DNA of 64,000 nt from Micrasema longulum (Eukaryota; Arthropoda; Insecta; Trichoptera; Brachycentridae). Position 1 is the first letter of the stretch, and the number at the start of each line of letters is the position of its first letter. Below, one piece after another: positions 55,898 through 64,000 of this stretch. The position numbers were made by a program, and so were the translations under genes. The notes below the pieces were generated by a model. The model was not told the origin of the DNA. It ran no database searches and worked only from the letters and a program-made list of their open reading frames with translations. Location: positions 124,001 to 188,000 of the forward strand of contig JAGVSM010001651.1 in assembly GCA_022494885.1 (NCBI GenBank), given 5' to 3'.

Positions 55898-55937
55898 GTA
55901 ATTATGACGCGTTTCGTCTTGTTAGACAAGAAGAAAT
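55898..55937 (-). ncRNA. Hammerhead-ribozyme-like motif H7
   Basis: On the minus strand GTC-TAACAA-GAC (55927-55916), GAAA (55915-55912), CGCG, TC, then ATAATTACCC. It mirrors H6, 280 bp away in the opposite orientation, and shares with it the downstream ATAATTACCC / ACAATATACCC bases. The CTGANGA core is not recognisable. Confidence 0.35.
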
Positions 55938-56034
55938 TATTATTTAATTTTTTGTCCTAGCTCTAATTTTATTTCATTTGTACCTGTATATATTATAAAA
56001 AAATGTATTTACTCTTGTAAAATGGACTGATTGT

Positions 56035-56310
56035 CGGCCACATGGTGTAATAGTCAGCGCATTTGCCTACCACGCAAGAGGTCTTCGGTTCGATTCCTGA
56101 CATGGTTGATATGAAATATTTATTTAAAAGGTGTTTGTTTTCACACTGGAATATTTCAAAGTCCCTGGACTGGTACCTGTAGCGTAAGACTGATCATCCT
56201 ACCTTCAAGTATCAAAAACTATGAAGATACGCTGCAATTGGTGTACCAATGCAGTTCTCTACGCACCATTAGGTACGGAAAGGGAATGATGATGAAAATG
56301 GACAAAATAA
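56035..56310 (+). repeat. SINE-A, full-length reference copy
   Basis: Head: GGCCACATGGTGTAATAGTC, GCATTTGCCTACCACGCAAG, perfect box B GGTTCGATTCC. Linker: GATATGAAATATTTATTTAA. Body: GTCCCTGGACTGGTACCTGT, AGCGTAAGACTGATCATCC, GATACGCTGCAATTGGTGTA, CCAATGCAGTTCTCTACGCA, ending GGAAAGGGAATGATGATGAA. It is the best copy of the main SINE family. Confidence 0.85.
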
Positions 56311-56422
56311 GTCCGTAAATAAATAAATAACTGTGGCATAGTAATCATCATGTCGTTGCTATGAAAACGACACTATTATGTCTATCTGAAAGAAAGAAAA
56401 TGCGGATTTTAAACAATCGTAG

Positions 56423-56921
56423 TGTCTGGTCAGTTCAATGCCTCTCAGGCATCGAGTAACTGATAACACCGGGATTTTAGAGTTTTAGCGGACTGTATGG
56501 AATTGTTACTCACTTTTAAAGTTCTTGCAATTGTTTCTTATATGAAGCACTTCACTATTGCTGCAGCACGTATGCCGGTATCGTGTAGATGTTGTAGATG
56601 ATGATGAACTGTACAATTTAGTTTATTTATAACACACTAAACTTCACTTTGTTTGAATATGCTGACGCAGTATATGATAAAGATTTATCAGAGAGGTGAA
56701 TTTCCACATGTGACTTTCTCACAGAACGGTAGAAGCAACAAGGATTTTGAAATAGGAAGGATTTAGGAAGGAAAGGAATATTTACAGTCTTATATGAGTT
56801 GCCAGTATAGAAAATGTAAAATCAGTACTTAACATACACCCCGCGAATAAGGCAATAACTTTATTAACTTATTGAAATACAAATAATGGAAACCGTAAAA
56901 CAGATATTTCTTTAATCTTTG
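56423..56921 (-). repeat. BEL/Pao 3-prime LTR, start deleted
   Basis: About 499 bp aligned to the 5-prime LTR at roughly 97% identity. The right edge (56921) is a deletion junction: integrase codons run to 56943 and then straight into LTR sequence with no polypurine tract. On the minus strand it ends in CCAGACA. Confidence 0.85.
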
Positions 56922-56942
56922 GGCATTGCGAAGATTACATAC

Positions 56943-59343
56943 TTAAATAGTAATAGGTCCAGCCATATTGACGCCGACCTTCAAAAGTGATAGAGCAGGA
57001 CGAACACGATCAGGAGGCAAGGAAGCCATAGTGGGTTTAATGTTTAGAGGTGTGAGGTGAAAATATCGAATGCATTTAAAATTCAAAGAAATTTTAACAG
57101 CTTCGCGAGCTGAGAAAATCCAAAAATAATTTTGAAGTGTAGAAATAAGAAGTGTAGGACCGGCATGTAAATATGCGATATGATAATAATTAATTAGTAA
57201 ATGTGTTAACGTGTGAGATCTAGGAAGAAGCGAAGGATATTTACGATAATAAGAAAAGTCGCTGTGAGGAAGGGAACCACTTACCCACACGAAACAAACC
57301 TTCTGTATGCACAAACGGTTTTAATCGACGAAGTCGAGTTGAACAAAGTTTTTTTTGTTCGATGAGTTTGATATCCTTTGTAGAAAATTGATGTTGTGCA
57401 AGTTTTATTAAAATATATAATGAAGAAGAATTACATTCAGAAATAGTTACAGGACCGCATATTTTCATTTTCAATTTATTATTTTTTATGAATCGCAAAC
57501 ACAATGAAGTCAATTTTTCAAGAGAATTATAGCGATCGAATAAATCGAATTCCCTTTCATCTGCGGTGGAACATAATTCAGCTGAAGCTGGAAGAGACTC
57601 GAGGAATGTGTATTGAAAGGATGTGTTGTGACCAGTGACGATTAATGGCCATGAATGACTTAATTTAGATAACCAAGATAGACTCCACCATAAGGGATGG
57701 TTAATCAGTTGATCGGGCATTAAACCTCTTGACGCATAGTCGGCAGCAATAAGCTTAAAAGTTACATAACTCCATGATGTATCACTGAAAACGGGTAACT
57801 GAATATTCATGGGTTCGTTTGGAAGAATATATTTTTTTTTAGAAACGTGATTCAAAATACAAAAGTTATGTATGTTCTCTTTCCACCATTGCAAGAGTTC
57901 ATCAGACAAGTTATTGACCCATCCTAAGGAGGATAACCGTAGGTTTTGCATGAAACCCATCGTCGTAAACGAAACTCCGATGACAATGTCATCAATGAAT
58001 ATAACTTTTGTGAGAACTTTAGATGTTTTAGGATGATAAAATGTATTAAAAAGAACTAAGTTACAGATACAGCAAATTACAAAATATGCAGATGAGCTTA
58101 TGTCGTAAGTGACATTATTTAACTGAAAATGTTGAAGAGGTTCTTCAGAAGAATTACGCCAAAGTATTAGTTGATACTTGCAATCACCTTTGTTCAATAA
58201 AATTTATCGATACATCTGCTTTATGTCGACAGTGAAAACAACTTTATAGACTCCAAAACGCAAGATAATATTGACGATATTAAGTTGCAATTTTGGTCCA
58301 GATAATAGAATATCATTGAATAATTTTCTAAATGAACTTGTTGTTGATGCGTTAAAAACAACACATAGTCTAGTGGCGCTTGATTCTTTAAACTCATGAT
58401 GATGAGAAATATAATATCTTATATTGTCAACAGAACTCGGATGATTGAATACTTTAATACGAACTAGATTTAAGTATTCCTTCAGTAATGCAATATTAGC
58501 AGGTTTCAAGTGAGAATCACGAGAAGATTTTTTTTCTAATGCGCATAATTGTTTTAATGCATTAGGGTATGATTTTCCCGATTTGAGATTATCAGAAATA
58601 AATAAAAGACTCACGATGAATCGACCAGAGGGATTTTGGTAATAACTATTAACGAAATGATTTTTACACAAGACATCTTGTTTAGTAAAAAGCATTTGAG
58701 GAATATTTGCTATTTCCCAGAAATTGTTAGTTATTGTATCTAAAGTAACTGAATGAGAAACAATATTCTCACGAGTAAATGAGGAAGACATTTGATTCAA
58801 TTTGTTTGATAATTGAAAATCAGCAAATCGTCCGAGGATAATCCATCCAAAGACAGAGGGACATGCAGAAGGTAGATTGGGTGATGGGTTTATTCGGTTA
58901 CCATCGAGTATTATATCTTGATAGACATCTGCCCCTAACAAGATGTCAATCGGTCCGGATTGATGAAATGTTTTATCAGCTAATTCTAGATGACAAAATT
59001 GACTAAATATATTTTCAGGTAATACACAAGTAGGTAGATTATTAGTTATGCGTTTTAAAATAAGCGCGTTAACATTGAGTATCGGAGTTTGCGATATTAG
59101 TGGTTTAACAACACACTGAACGATACAGCTGGAAAGCTGGGTTGAGTTTTCACCGACACCAGATATTGAGACAAGATTACGTTTTCGTTTCAACCGTAAT
59201 CGTTGAACACAAGATTCAGTAATGAATGAACATTGCGAACCATTATCAATTAGTACACGTACATTGTGATAAATACCATAGTCGTCACATACGTGTACTA
59301 TGGCGGTCGCCAGTAAAACAGATTTTCGTATAATCGTAGAATT
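56943..59343 (-). pseudogene. pol: BEL/Pao pol remnants: protease, partial RT, RNase H, integrase start
   Basis: Order on the minus strand: protease with VLIDNGSQCSFIT (59257-59219; aspartic active site written DNGS), linker, RT start with FTVDIKQMYR (about 58230), an in-frame TAA at 58203-58201, then CKYQLILWRNS, SSAYFVI and the catalytic FIDD (57999-57988). After this the RT connection is deleted. FSDT (about 57780), then directly DYASRGL and LINHPLWWSLSWL, show that most of RNase H is lost. PFVHTEGLFRVG begins the integrase zinc-binding region; a shift near 57275 continues in another frame with HIAYLHAGPTLLISTLQNYF and ends at GVNMAGPITI (56943). In the family this last block is GVDFAGP with the first catalytic Asp, here Asn. 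The rest of the integrase is missing. Confidence 0.85.
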
Positions 59344-59741
59344 CATCATCATCATCATCAGCCGTCTCTTGTCCAATGTTGAACATAGGCCTCCCCTTTT
59401 AGTCTCCATATTTCCCTATCCTGAGCCAACCGCATCCAACCACTTCCTGCAACTCGTCTTATGTCATCAGACCACCTTGTCTGAGGCCTGCCGACACTTC
59501 TTCTACCCGTTCTGGGTCGCCATTCCAGGACTTTTTGGTCCATCTAGAGTCTGTGATTCTGGCTATATGACCAGCCCAGCTCCATTTCTGGTTGGCAGCC
59601 CTATGGACCACATCGGCGATCTTTGTTTTCGCTCTAATCCATGTATTGGTTTTTCTGTCTCTCAACGAAATACCCAGCATTCTCCTTTCCATGGGTCTCT
59701 GTGTCACTGATAATTTGTGTAAATTTTTTTTCGTGAACACA
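59344..59741 (-). mobile_element. RTE-like LINE tail nested in the BEL element
   Basis: A 398-bp insertion flanked by perfect 12-bp duplications AATCGTAGAATT at 59332-59343 and 59742-59753. On the minus strand it encodes the last part of an insect RTE-type endonuclease-reverse transcriptase: MERRMLGISLRDRKTN, KWSWAGHIARITDSRWTKK, then after a shift near 59540 VLEWRPRTGRRSVGRPQTRW, RLAQDREIWRLKGEAYVQHW, and a stop at 59358. It ends in a (GAT)n tail, the usual 3-prime end of this clade. 5-prime truncation, 3-prime tail and target duplication all fit target-primed reverse transcription. The overlapping plus-strand frame at 59300-59710 is a shadow. Confidence 0.9.
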
Positions 59742-59753
59742 AATCGTAGAATT

Positions 59754-60997
59754 AAGTGCATTTAATTTATTGAGATTTCCATTAGCAGATAACGTTGAAG
59801 TAGAAGGTACTTCATTTTGAACAATAATGGTATGTAACAGGTATGGTGACGTTTAGAACAGATTTTACATGACGTTTTGCTAGCACAATCCTTTAAAAAG
59901 TGTGCTCCCAAACAATTGTAGCATAAATTGCATTGTTTTATCAACGATTTTCGTTCATCGATAGACATGCCTTTGAATTTATTGCATGCATATAATAAAT
60001 AATCATTATTACAGCAGGGACAATTTTAAATAAAATTGGTGATGAAAGAAGCTTTAAATATTTTAGCGTTTCTGACTTTAGCGATGGTGGGTCGATTCTC
60101 AGGTGAAACTGATTGATTGTCTCTGTTGTGAATTGACATACATGTTTTAGATGCACTACATTCATATTCTAAAAACTCTAGAAGGTTATCGAAAGTAGGA
60201 ATTTCCATCCTATGGGAAAGCTCAAATGAAGTTAGAATTGAAGATGTTATTTTTTTCGAAATTATATTCAATAATAAAAACGACCATTCATTGACTGGAA
60301 AATAGAGAGCGCGTAAAGCTTCTAAATTCTCAGATAAAGTGTTAAGAAAGTTTCTTAATGTAATTTCACTTTTTGTACTTAGATAAGGTAAAATTGTTAT
60401 ATTGTAAAGATGGTTGTTTGCAATTAGACGTCGATTTTCATATCGTTTTGCTAGTAATTTGATAGCGACGCTCTAATTAGTGTTAGTTATAGGTAAATGT
60501 TTTACGATGTCCAACGCTTCACCTTGCAAACATCCAATGAGGTAATGCAATTTTTGCACTTCGTTGATAACGTCATTATTATGTATCAGGCTCTTAAATA
60601 TTGATATAAAATTTAACCACTTCGTAATCTGACCATTGAAATGTGGCAGATTAATATTTGGCAAAGAAAATATTTTAGAATTACTGACGTGACTAGTGGA
60701 TTCACTTGAACTGGGAATTGGATTAACTTTAAGAAGAGAGTTATAGATCTTCTTAATTTCATAAAACTGTTTCATGAAAGAACTATATCTACGTTCGTGT
60801 TCTGCAAGGTCGAAACCAGCCTTTTAAGAAGCTTCGACACTAATATGGCTTTCGAAGAAATCATTTCTGATTTTTTCTAAGTCAGTGTATTGTGTTTTGA
60901 AATCATGAAATGTATTGTCGTCATTTACATATTTGGCAGTAGTCAATAAATTTGTTAATGATAATTAAGTCAATCGGTATCTTATTTCAGAAGACAT
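59754..60997 (-). pseudogene. gag: BEL/Pao gag, broken by nonsense codons
   Basis: One minus-strand frame runs from a plausible ATG at 60997-60995 to past the zinc knuckles, interrupted only by stops: TAA at codon 11, TAA near codon 57, TAG at about 60473, TAA at about 60026. The block at 60775-60473 has the DUF1759-type gag signature of the family (LPNINLPHFNGQITKWLNFI, then LIHNNDVINEVQKLHYLIG, LQGEALDIVKHLP). Zinc-binding motifs follow at about 59930-59840: CYNCLGAHFLKDC and CKICSKRHH. After them a one-base shift near 59835-59850 moves the frame toward the protease. The gag protein would bind RNA and build the particle. Not functional here. Confidence 0.85.
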
Positions 60998-61550
60998 GGT
61001 AACAAAATTTAAAAATACAAGATTTATACACTTTAATACTAGCAAGTTAATTTGAAAATAAATATTCACCGAGTTTATATACCTACGTAGTATAAATCTA
61101 TGAAATATTTAGAAATAATAGATGATACTAAAATTTGACATATCTGTTGTGTTGTAATTCTTATTATGACGTATGTAAATAGCCATAAGAAAATAATTTA
61201 TTGCCTTACGCATAAACTAGAAATATTGAGTAGGAACCTACCTACCTATTACATGAATTACGAATCGAGTGAATTTTCGAACGTTATTTGAATTTGAACA
61301 TCACTGGTAGAAATAAGACAAATTACCATTACGCATAAACGAGAAATATTGTGTAGGTACCTACCTACTACATGAATTACGAATGAATTTTCGAACGTTA
61401 TTTGAATTTGCGCGTCACTGGTGGACAAATGGAAGAAAACATGGAAGACAAATAAACGATGAAAACTTTATATAAGACTGTAATAGGAATCGGGAATGAA
61501 TTTTAGGAAAGAATTGATATTTATCCGTCTCGAATAGGACCAAAAAGAAA

Positions 61551-62086
61551 TGTCTGGTCAGTTCAATGCCTCTCAGGCATCGAGTAACTAATAACACCGG
61601 GATTTTAGAGTTTTAGCGGACTGTATGGAATTGTTACTCACTTTTCAAGTTCTTCCGATTGTTTCTTATATGAAGCACTTCACTATTGCTGCAGCACGTA
61701 TGCCGGTATCGTGTAGATGTTGTAGATGATGATGAACTGTACAATTTAGTCTATTTATAACACACTAAACTTCACTTTGTTTGAATATGCTGACGCAGTA
61801 TATGATAAAGATTTATCAGAGAGGTAAATTTTCACATGTGACTTTCTCACAGAACGGTAGAAGCAACAAGGATTTTGAAATAGGAATGATTTGGGAAGGA
61901 AAGGAATATTTACAGTCTTGTATGAGTTGCCAGTATAGAAAATGTAAAATCAGTACTTAACATACACCCCGCGAATAAGGCAATAACTTTATGAACTTAT
62001 TGAAATACATATAATGGAAACAGTAAAACAGATATTTCTTTAATCTTTGCAGTTTTGCACACCCAGAAACATTGATTGACTCAACA
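61551..62086 (-). repeat. BEL/Pao 5-prime LTR
   Basis: The part from 61551 to 62049 matches the other LTR with about 13 differences by eye. On the minus strand the LTR ends in CCAGACA. I place its start at TGTTGAGTCAATC (62086) because this gives TGT...ACA ends; the other copy lacks the first 37 bp or so, so this start cannot be confirmed by comparison. A TGG-beginning stretch at 61542-61525, eight bases inside, is a candidate primer-binding site; I cannot name the tRNA. Confidence 0.8.
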
Positions 62087-62089
62087 GAG

Positions 62090-62540
62090 TAGATAAGGAA
62101 GGGGTCATTTAATAAGAGTAATTGAATTAATGAAAAAAATATTTTTTACATAAAGTGGATATTTTAATGTCATGTTAAATAATATATGACGATCCAAGTT
62201 GCGTAAAAAAATTGACTACCCAGGCAAACGGAAAAATAATTAAATTTTTAAGCAATGCATTTGGTACTTACGCATACATGCCTTTGCTACTTACATATGA
62301 AATGTGATCCCATCCTGTTTTTTTTATCCCAGCAGTATTTCTACACTTTAAAACGACGCAATTCGGCACGGTTGAATTCAAATCAGGATTTGCGTACTGA
62401 GCGACGCGCAACGTCTACAAATAAACTAATGGGTCAATACGTAGAACTACTTCTTTAAAAGTAGTTAAGTCGCCTTCTGTTTGATGCGCGAATGAGGTTA
62501 GGTAAACAAACTCTGCATACACTGCATACACAATAAATAT
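62090..62540. other. Flank of the BEL element, nothing recognised
   Basis: A 67-codon plus frame (62255-62458) shows no family features. Confidence 0.35.
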
Positions 62541-62544
62541 TAAG

Positions 62545-62665
62545 ACACAGTGTGTAAAGTGGCCACTTAAACCAGCCATTGACAGGTCATAAGCCCTGTA
62601 GATGCCTAGACTTCTATATTACCCTTTCTTAAATATTCTTCATCTCTGTTGTAATATGTTAAAAT
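62545..62665 (+). repeat. FR interspersed repeat, 3-prime part
   Basis: ACAGTGTGTAAAGTGGCCAC, TTAAACCAGCCATTGACAGG, CCCTGTAGATGCCTAGACTT and CATCTCTGTTGTAATATG. The details (CTGTAGATG, TCTATATTAC, TAATATG) match the 33.3-kb copy best, so the two form a subfamily. Confidence 0.8.
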
Positions 62666-62669
62666 ATTA

Positions 62670-63755
62670 AGAATGTTAATGTTCCTAATTGACAGAATAC
62701 ATTACGTTATGAAAATTGTTTATAACTGGATGAAAATTGATCCCAAAATTGAACTATTTAGGTAAATTATAGGAACATAAAAAAAATAATTTTTTTCAGC
62801 TGTTTAATTAATGGTTTAATATTTATCTTCATTATGAAAGATTCTTTGAAAAGTAAATAAGTTTTTTTTTTTAAATTTAAGAAATTTGTTTTCAATTGAG
62901 AATGCAATAAATCGTGAAAAACTCGTTTAAATTCGAGTAGAGTAATCATAGATAAAGCAAATGTGTCTTTGGATAACTCTTCTTCCCTTGCTCTGTCATT
63001 AATTCTCTTATCGGGAACGAATGTTGGTACAATTTAATTCCCGGAATCTTCGTTTACTGCTTCCTAATAAAGACGAATAGGGCATTACTGCCGCAAACCA
63101 ATTGGTACATATATTACATAGAAAAAAGAACAATGGATGGCGTCTCGTGCTCACGGCCATTAAAGTTTAAAGATACGGCGGGGAATCCGGAATCCATTGA
63201 GCATACTAATTCTTCATAAAAAAAACTGGTAGGATATGTATACGCGTTTAGAACATATAAGCGCACTTGTTATTATTTTGAAAGGAGACGCTTCCTGCAA
63301 ATAGTCAGCTTACATATTTTGGGTTGTCTGAATATTGTCAGACTTTTTGTTTTGCTGACATGTTTGGCCTTTGTAATGCTAGGTAAAACATAAACAATAT
63401 TATTTCTATGTCAGATTCTGATATTCAAGTTGCGTCATCAGCATAGCATATCATGTTGATTGTTTTATTCGTCAGGGTAGAAAAAATATTTTACTGTCAT
63501 AGTTCCAAAGCCTAATCCCCGAGATTGAGTGATCGAAAGTAGGATACAATGAAACAGTTAAAAAACGAATAAATAAAATTATTTACTTATGTTTTATTTA
63601 CTAGGAATAAAAAATCTTATGAATACACAAACAGTAAATTTATATTACATTTTGTATTTTCAAAATTCGATCCCCGATTATAATTTGTCAACTTTTTTTT
63701 TCTGGATTTTTAATTTGGATGGTATTGCTGCTTGAATAAACTGATTTGACGTTGA
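62670..63755. other. AT-rich DNA, nothing recognised
   Basis: A GC-richer stretch lies at 63000-63200 without an open frame. No gene. Confidence 0.4.
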
Positions 63756-63759
63756 TTTA

Positions 63760-64000
63760 TTTATTTATTATATATACGGCCTTAGCCAATTACAATATAA
63801 AACTATGTAGCAAAGACAAACAAGGGCAATGAAATAATGGTATACAATTCATTCATAAATACGAAAAACATATAAGACTTTGAGCTAAACCATGACAATC
63901 CGTTTTCATTCCACGCTGTTTTAGTGACGAAGAGATTTATAAAAAGCCGGAAGATATATCCCAAAGGATTCCTAATTATGCGACGAATTGAATAATTTAC
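63760..64000 (-). mobile_element. LINE-like 3-prime end, second copy
   Basis: Complement of the 55.18-55.46 kb element: CAAAGACAAACAAGGGCAAT, AACCATGACAATCCGTTTTC, CACGCTGTTTTAGTGACGAA, CCGGAAGATATATCCCAAAG. The tail ATTTATTTATTTATT is at 63756-63770. The element continues beyond the window. Confidence 0.55.

Larger units (their letters stand above)
56423..62086 (-). mobile_element. BEL/Pao LTR retrotransposon, deletion derivative
   Basis: A 5.66-kb element on the minus strand with LTRs at both ends, a gag with BEL-type zinc knuckles, a protease, parts of RT and RNase H, and the integrase zinc-binding region. Excluding the nested LINE, the internal part is about 4.2 kb, clearly shorter than usual for the family. 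The deleted parts are the RT connection and most of RNase H, the integrase catalytic core, everything after it, the polypurine tract and the start of the 3-prime LTR. At least four nonsense codons and two frameshifts also break the coding frame. Flanks read CTACTC before the 5-prime LTR and CTACGA after the 3-prime LTR, a target duplication at best imperfect. Confidence 0.9.

Noticed and set aside
56035..56105. Possible tRNA gene with perfect box B
   Set aside because: It is the head of SINE-A; the conserved body follows directly and about ten other copies exist.
59300..59710. 136-codon plus-strand frame inside the BEL element
   Set aside because: It is the antisense shadow of the nested RTE LINE coding tail.
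56423..62086. Intact endogenous retrovirus with envelope
   Set aside because: No envelope frame is present; the coding signature is BEL/Pao and integrase is cut off before its catalytic core.
1..64000. CRISPR array, prophage or bacterial operon
   Set aside because: No regular direct repeats with unique spacers, no Shine-Dalgarno-linked gene runs; the LINE, SINE and BEL content is that of an animal nuclear genome.

Overview
The window reads as a piece of nuclear DNA from an insect, very AT-rich and apparently free of host genes. I see no multi-exon protein-coding gene, no rRNA, no convincing functional tRNA gene, no operon structure and no CRISPR. What can be recognised is almost entirely transposable-element debris: BEL/Pao LTR retrotransposon, RTE-like, CR1-like and Jockey-like LINE tails, an irritans-type mariner fragment, tRNA-headed SINEs, a Helitron-like element, MITEs and foldback elements. 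The RTE tail inside the BEL element and a CCCGTAGGGG-type repeat near 45.3 kb resemble families I know best from Lepidoptera, so a moth or butterfly with a TE-rich genome is my best guess, held loosely.

Layout. 0-6 kb: AT-rich DNA with a structured segment and a perfect 46-bp palindrome (2.1-2.3 kb), then a 1.1-kb foldback element (4.35-5.46 kb). 6-11 kb: copies of an unclassified interspersed repeat called FR here, one of them inserted into an older repeat (LD) with an 11-bp target duplication, a SINE and a CR1-like LINE tail. 11-29 kb: scattered SINEs, CR1 tails, a MITE, an RTE tail, and two hammerhead-ribozyme-like motifs (17.65 and 22.22 kb). 29-36 kb: five LINE C-terminal fragments, a mariner fragment, SINEs and a second MITE. 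36-44 kb: more FR copies including a clean 200-bp inverted pair (39.5-40.0 kb), a Helitron-like element, an orphan 116-codon ORF and a 46-bp tandem array. 44-56 kb: further hammerhead-like motifs, SINEs, a LINE, AT-rich degenerate arrays. 56.4-62.1 kb: a BEL/Pao element on the minus strand with two LTRs about 97% identical, a body broken by stops, frameshifts and deletions, and a nested RTE tail with a perfect 12-bp target duplication. 62-64 kb: one FR copy and a LINE tail.

No set of genes works together here. The history is one of layered insertion: LD then FR; BEL then RTE. The most interesting signal is a group of at least seven short motifs that keep the order CTGANGA / hairpin / GAAA / palindrome / NUH, the core of a type I hammerhead ribozyme, with different but still paired stem sequences between copies. 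Similar motifs are known from Penelope-like retroelements. All family assignments come from reading the sequence and remembered family motifs, not from searches.
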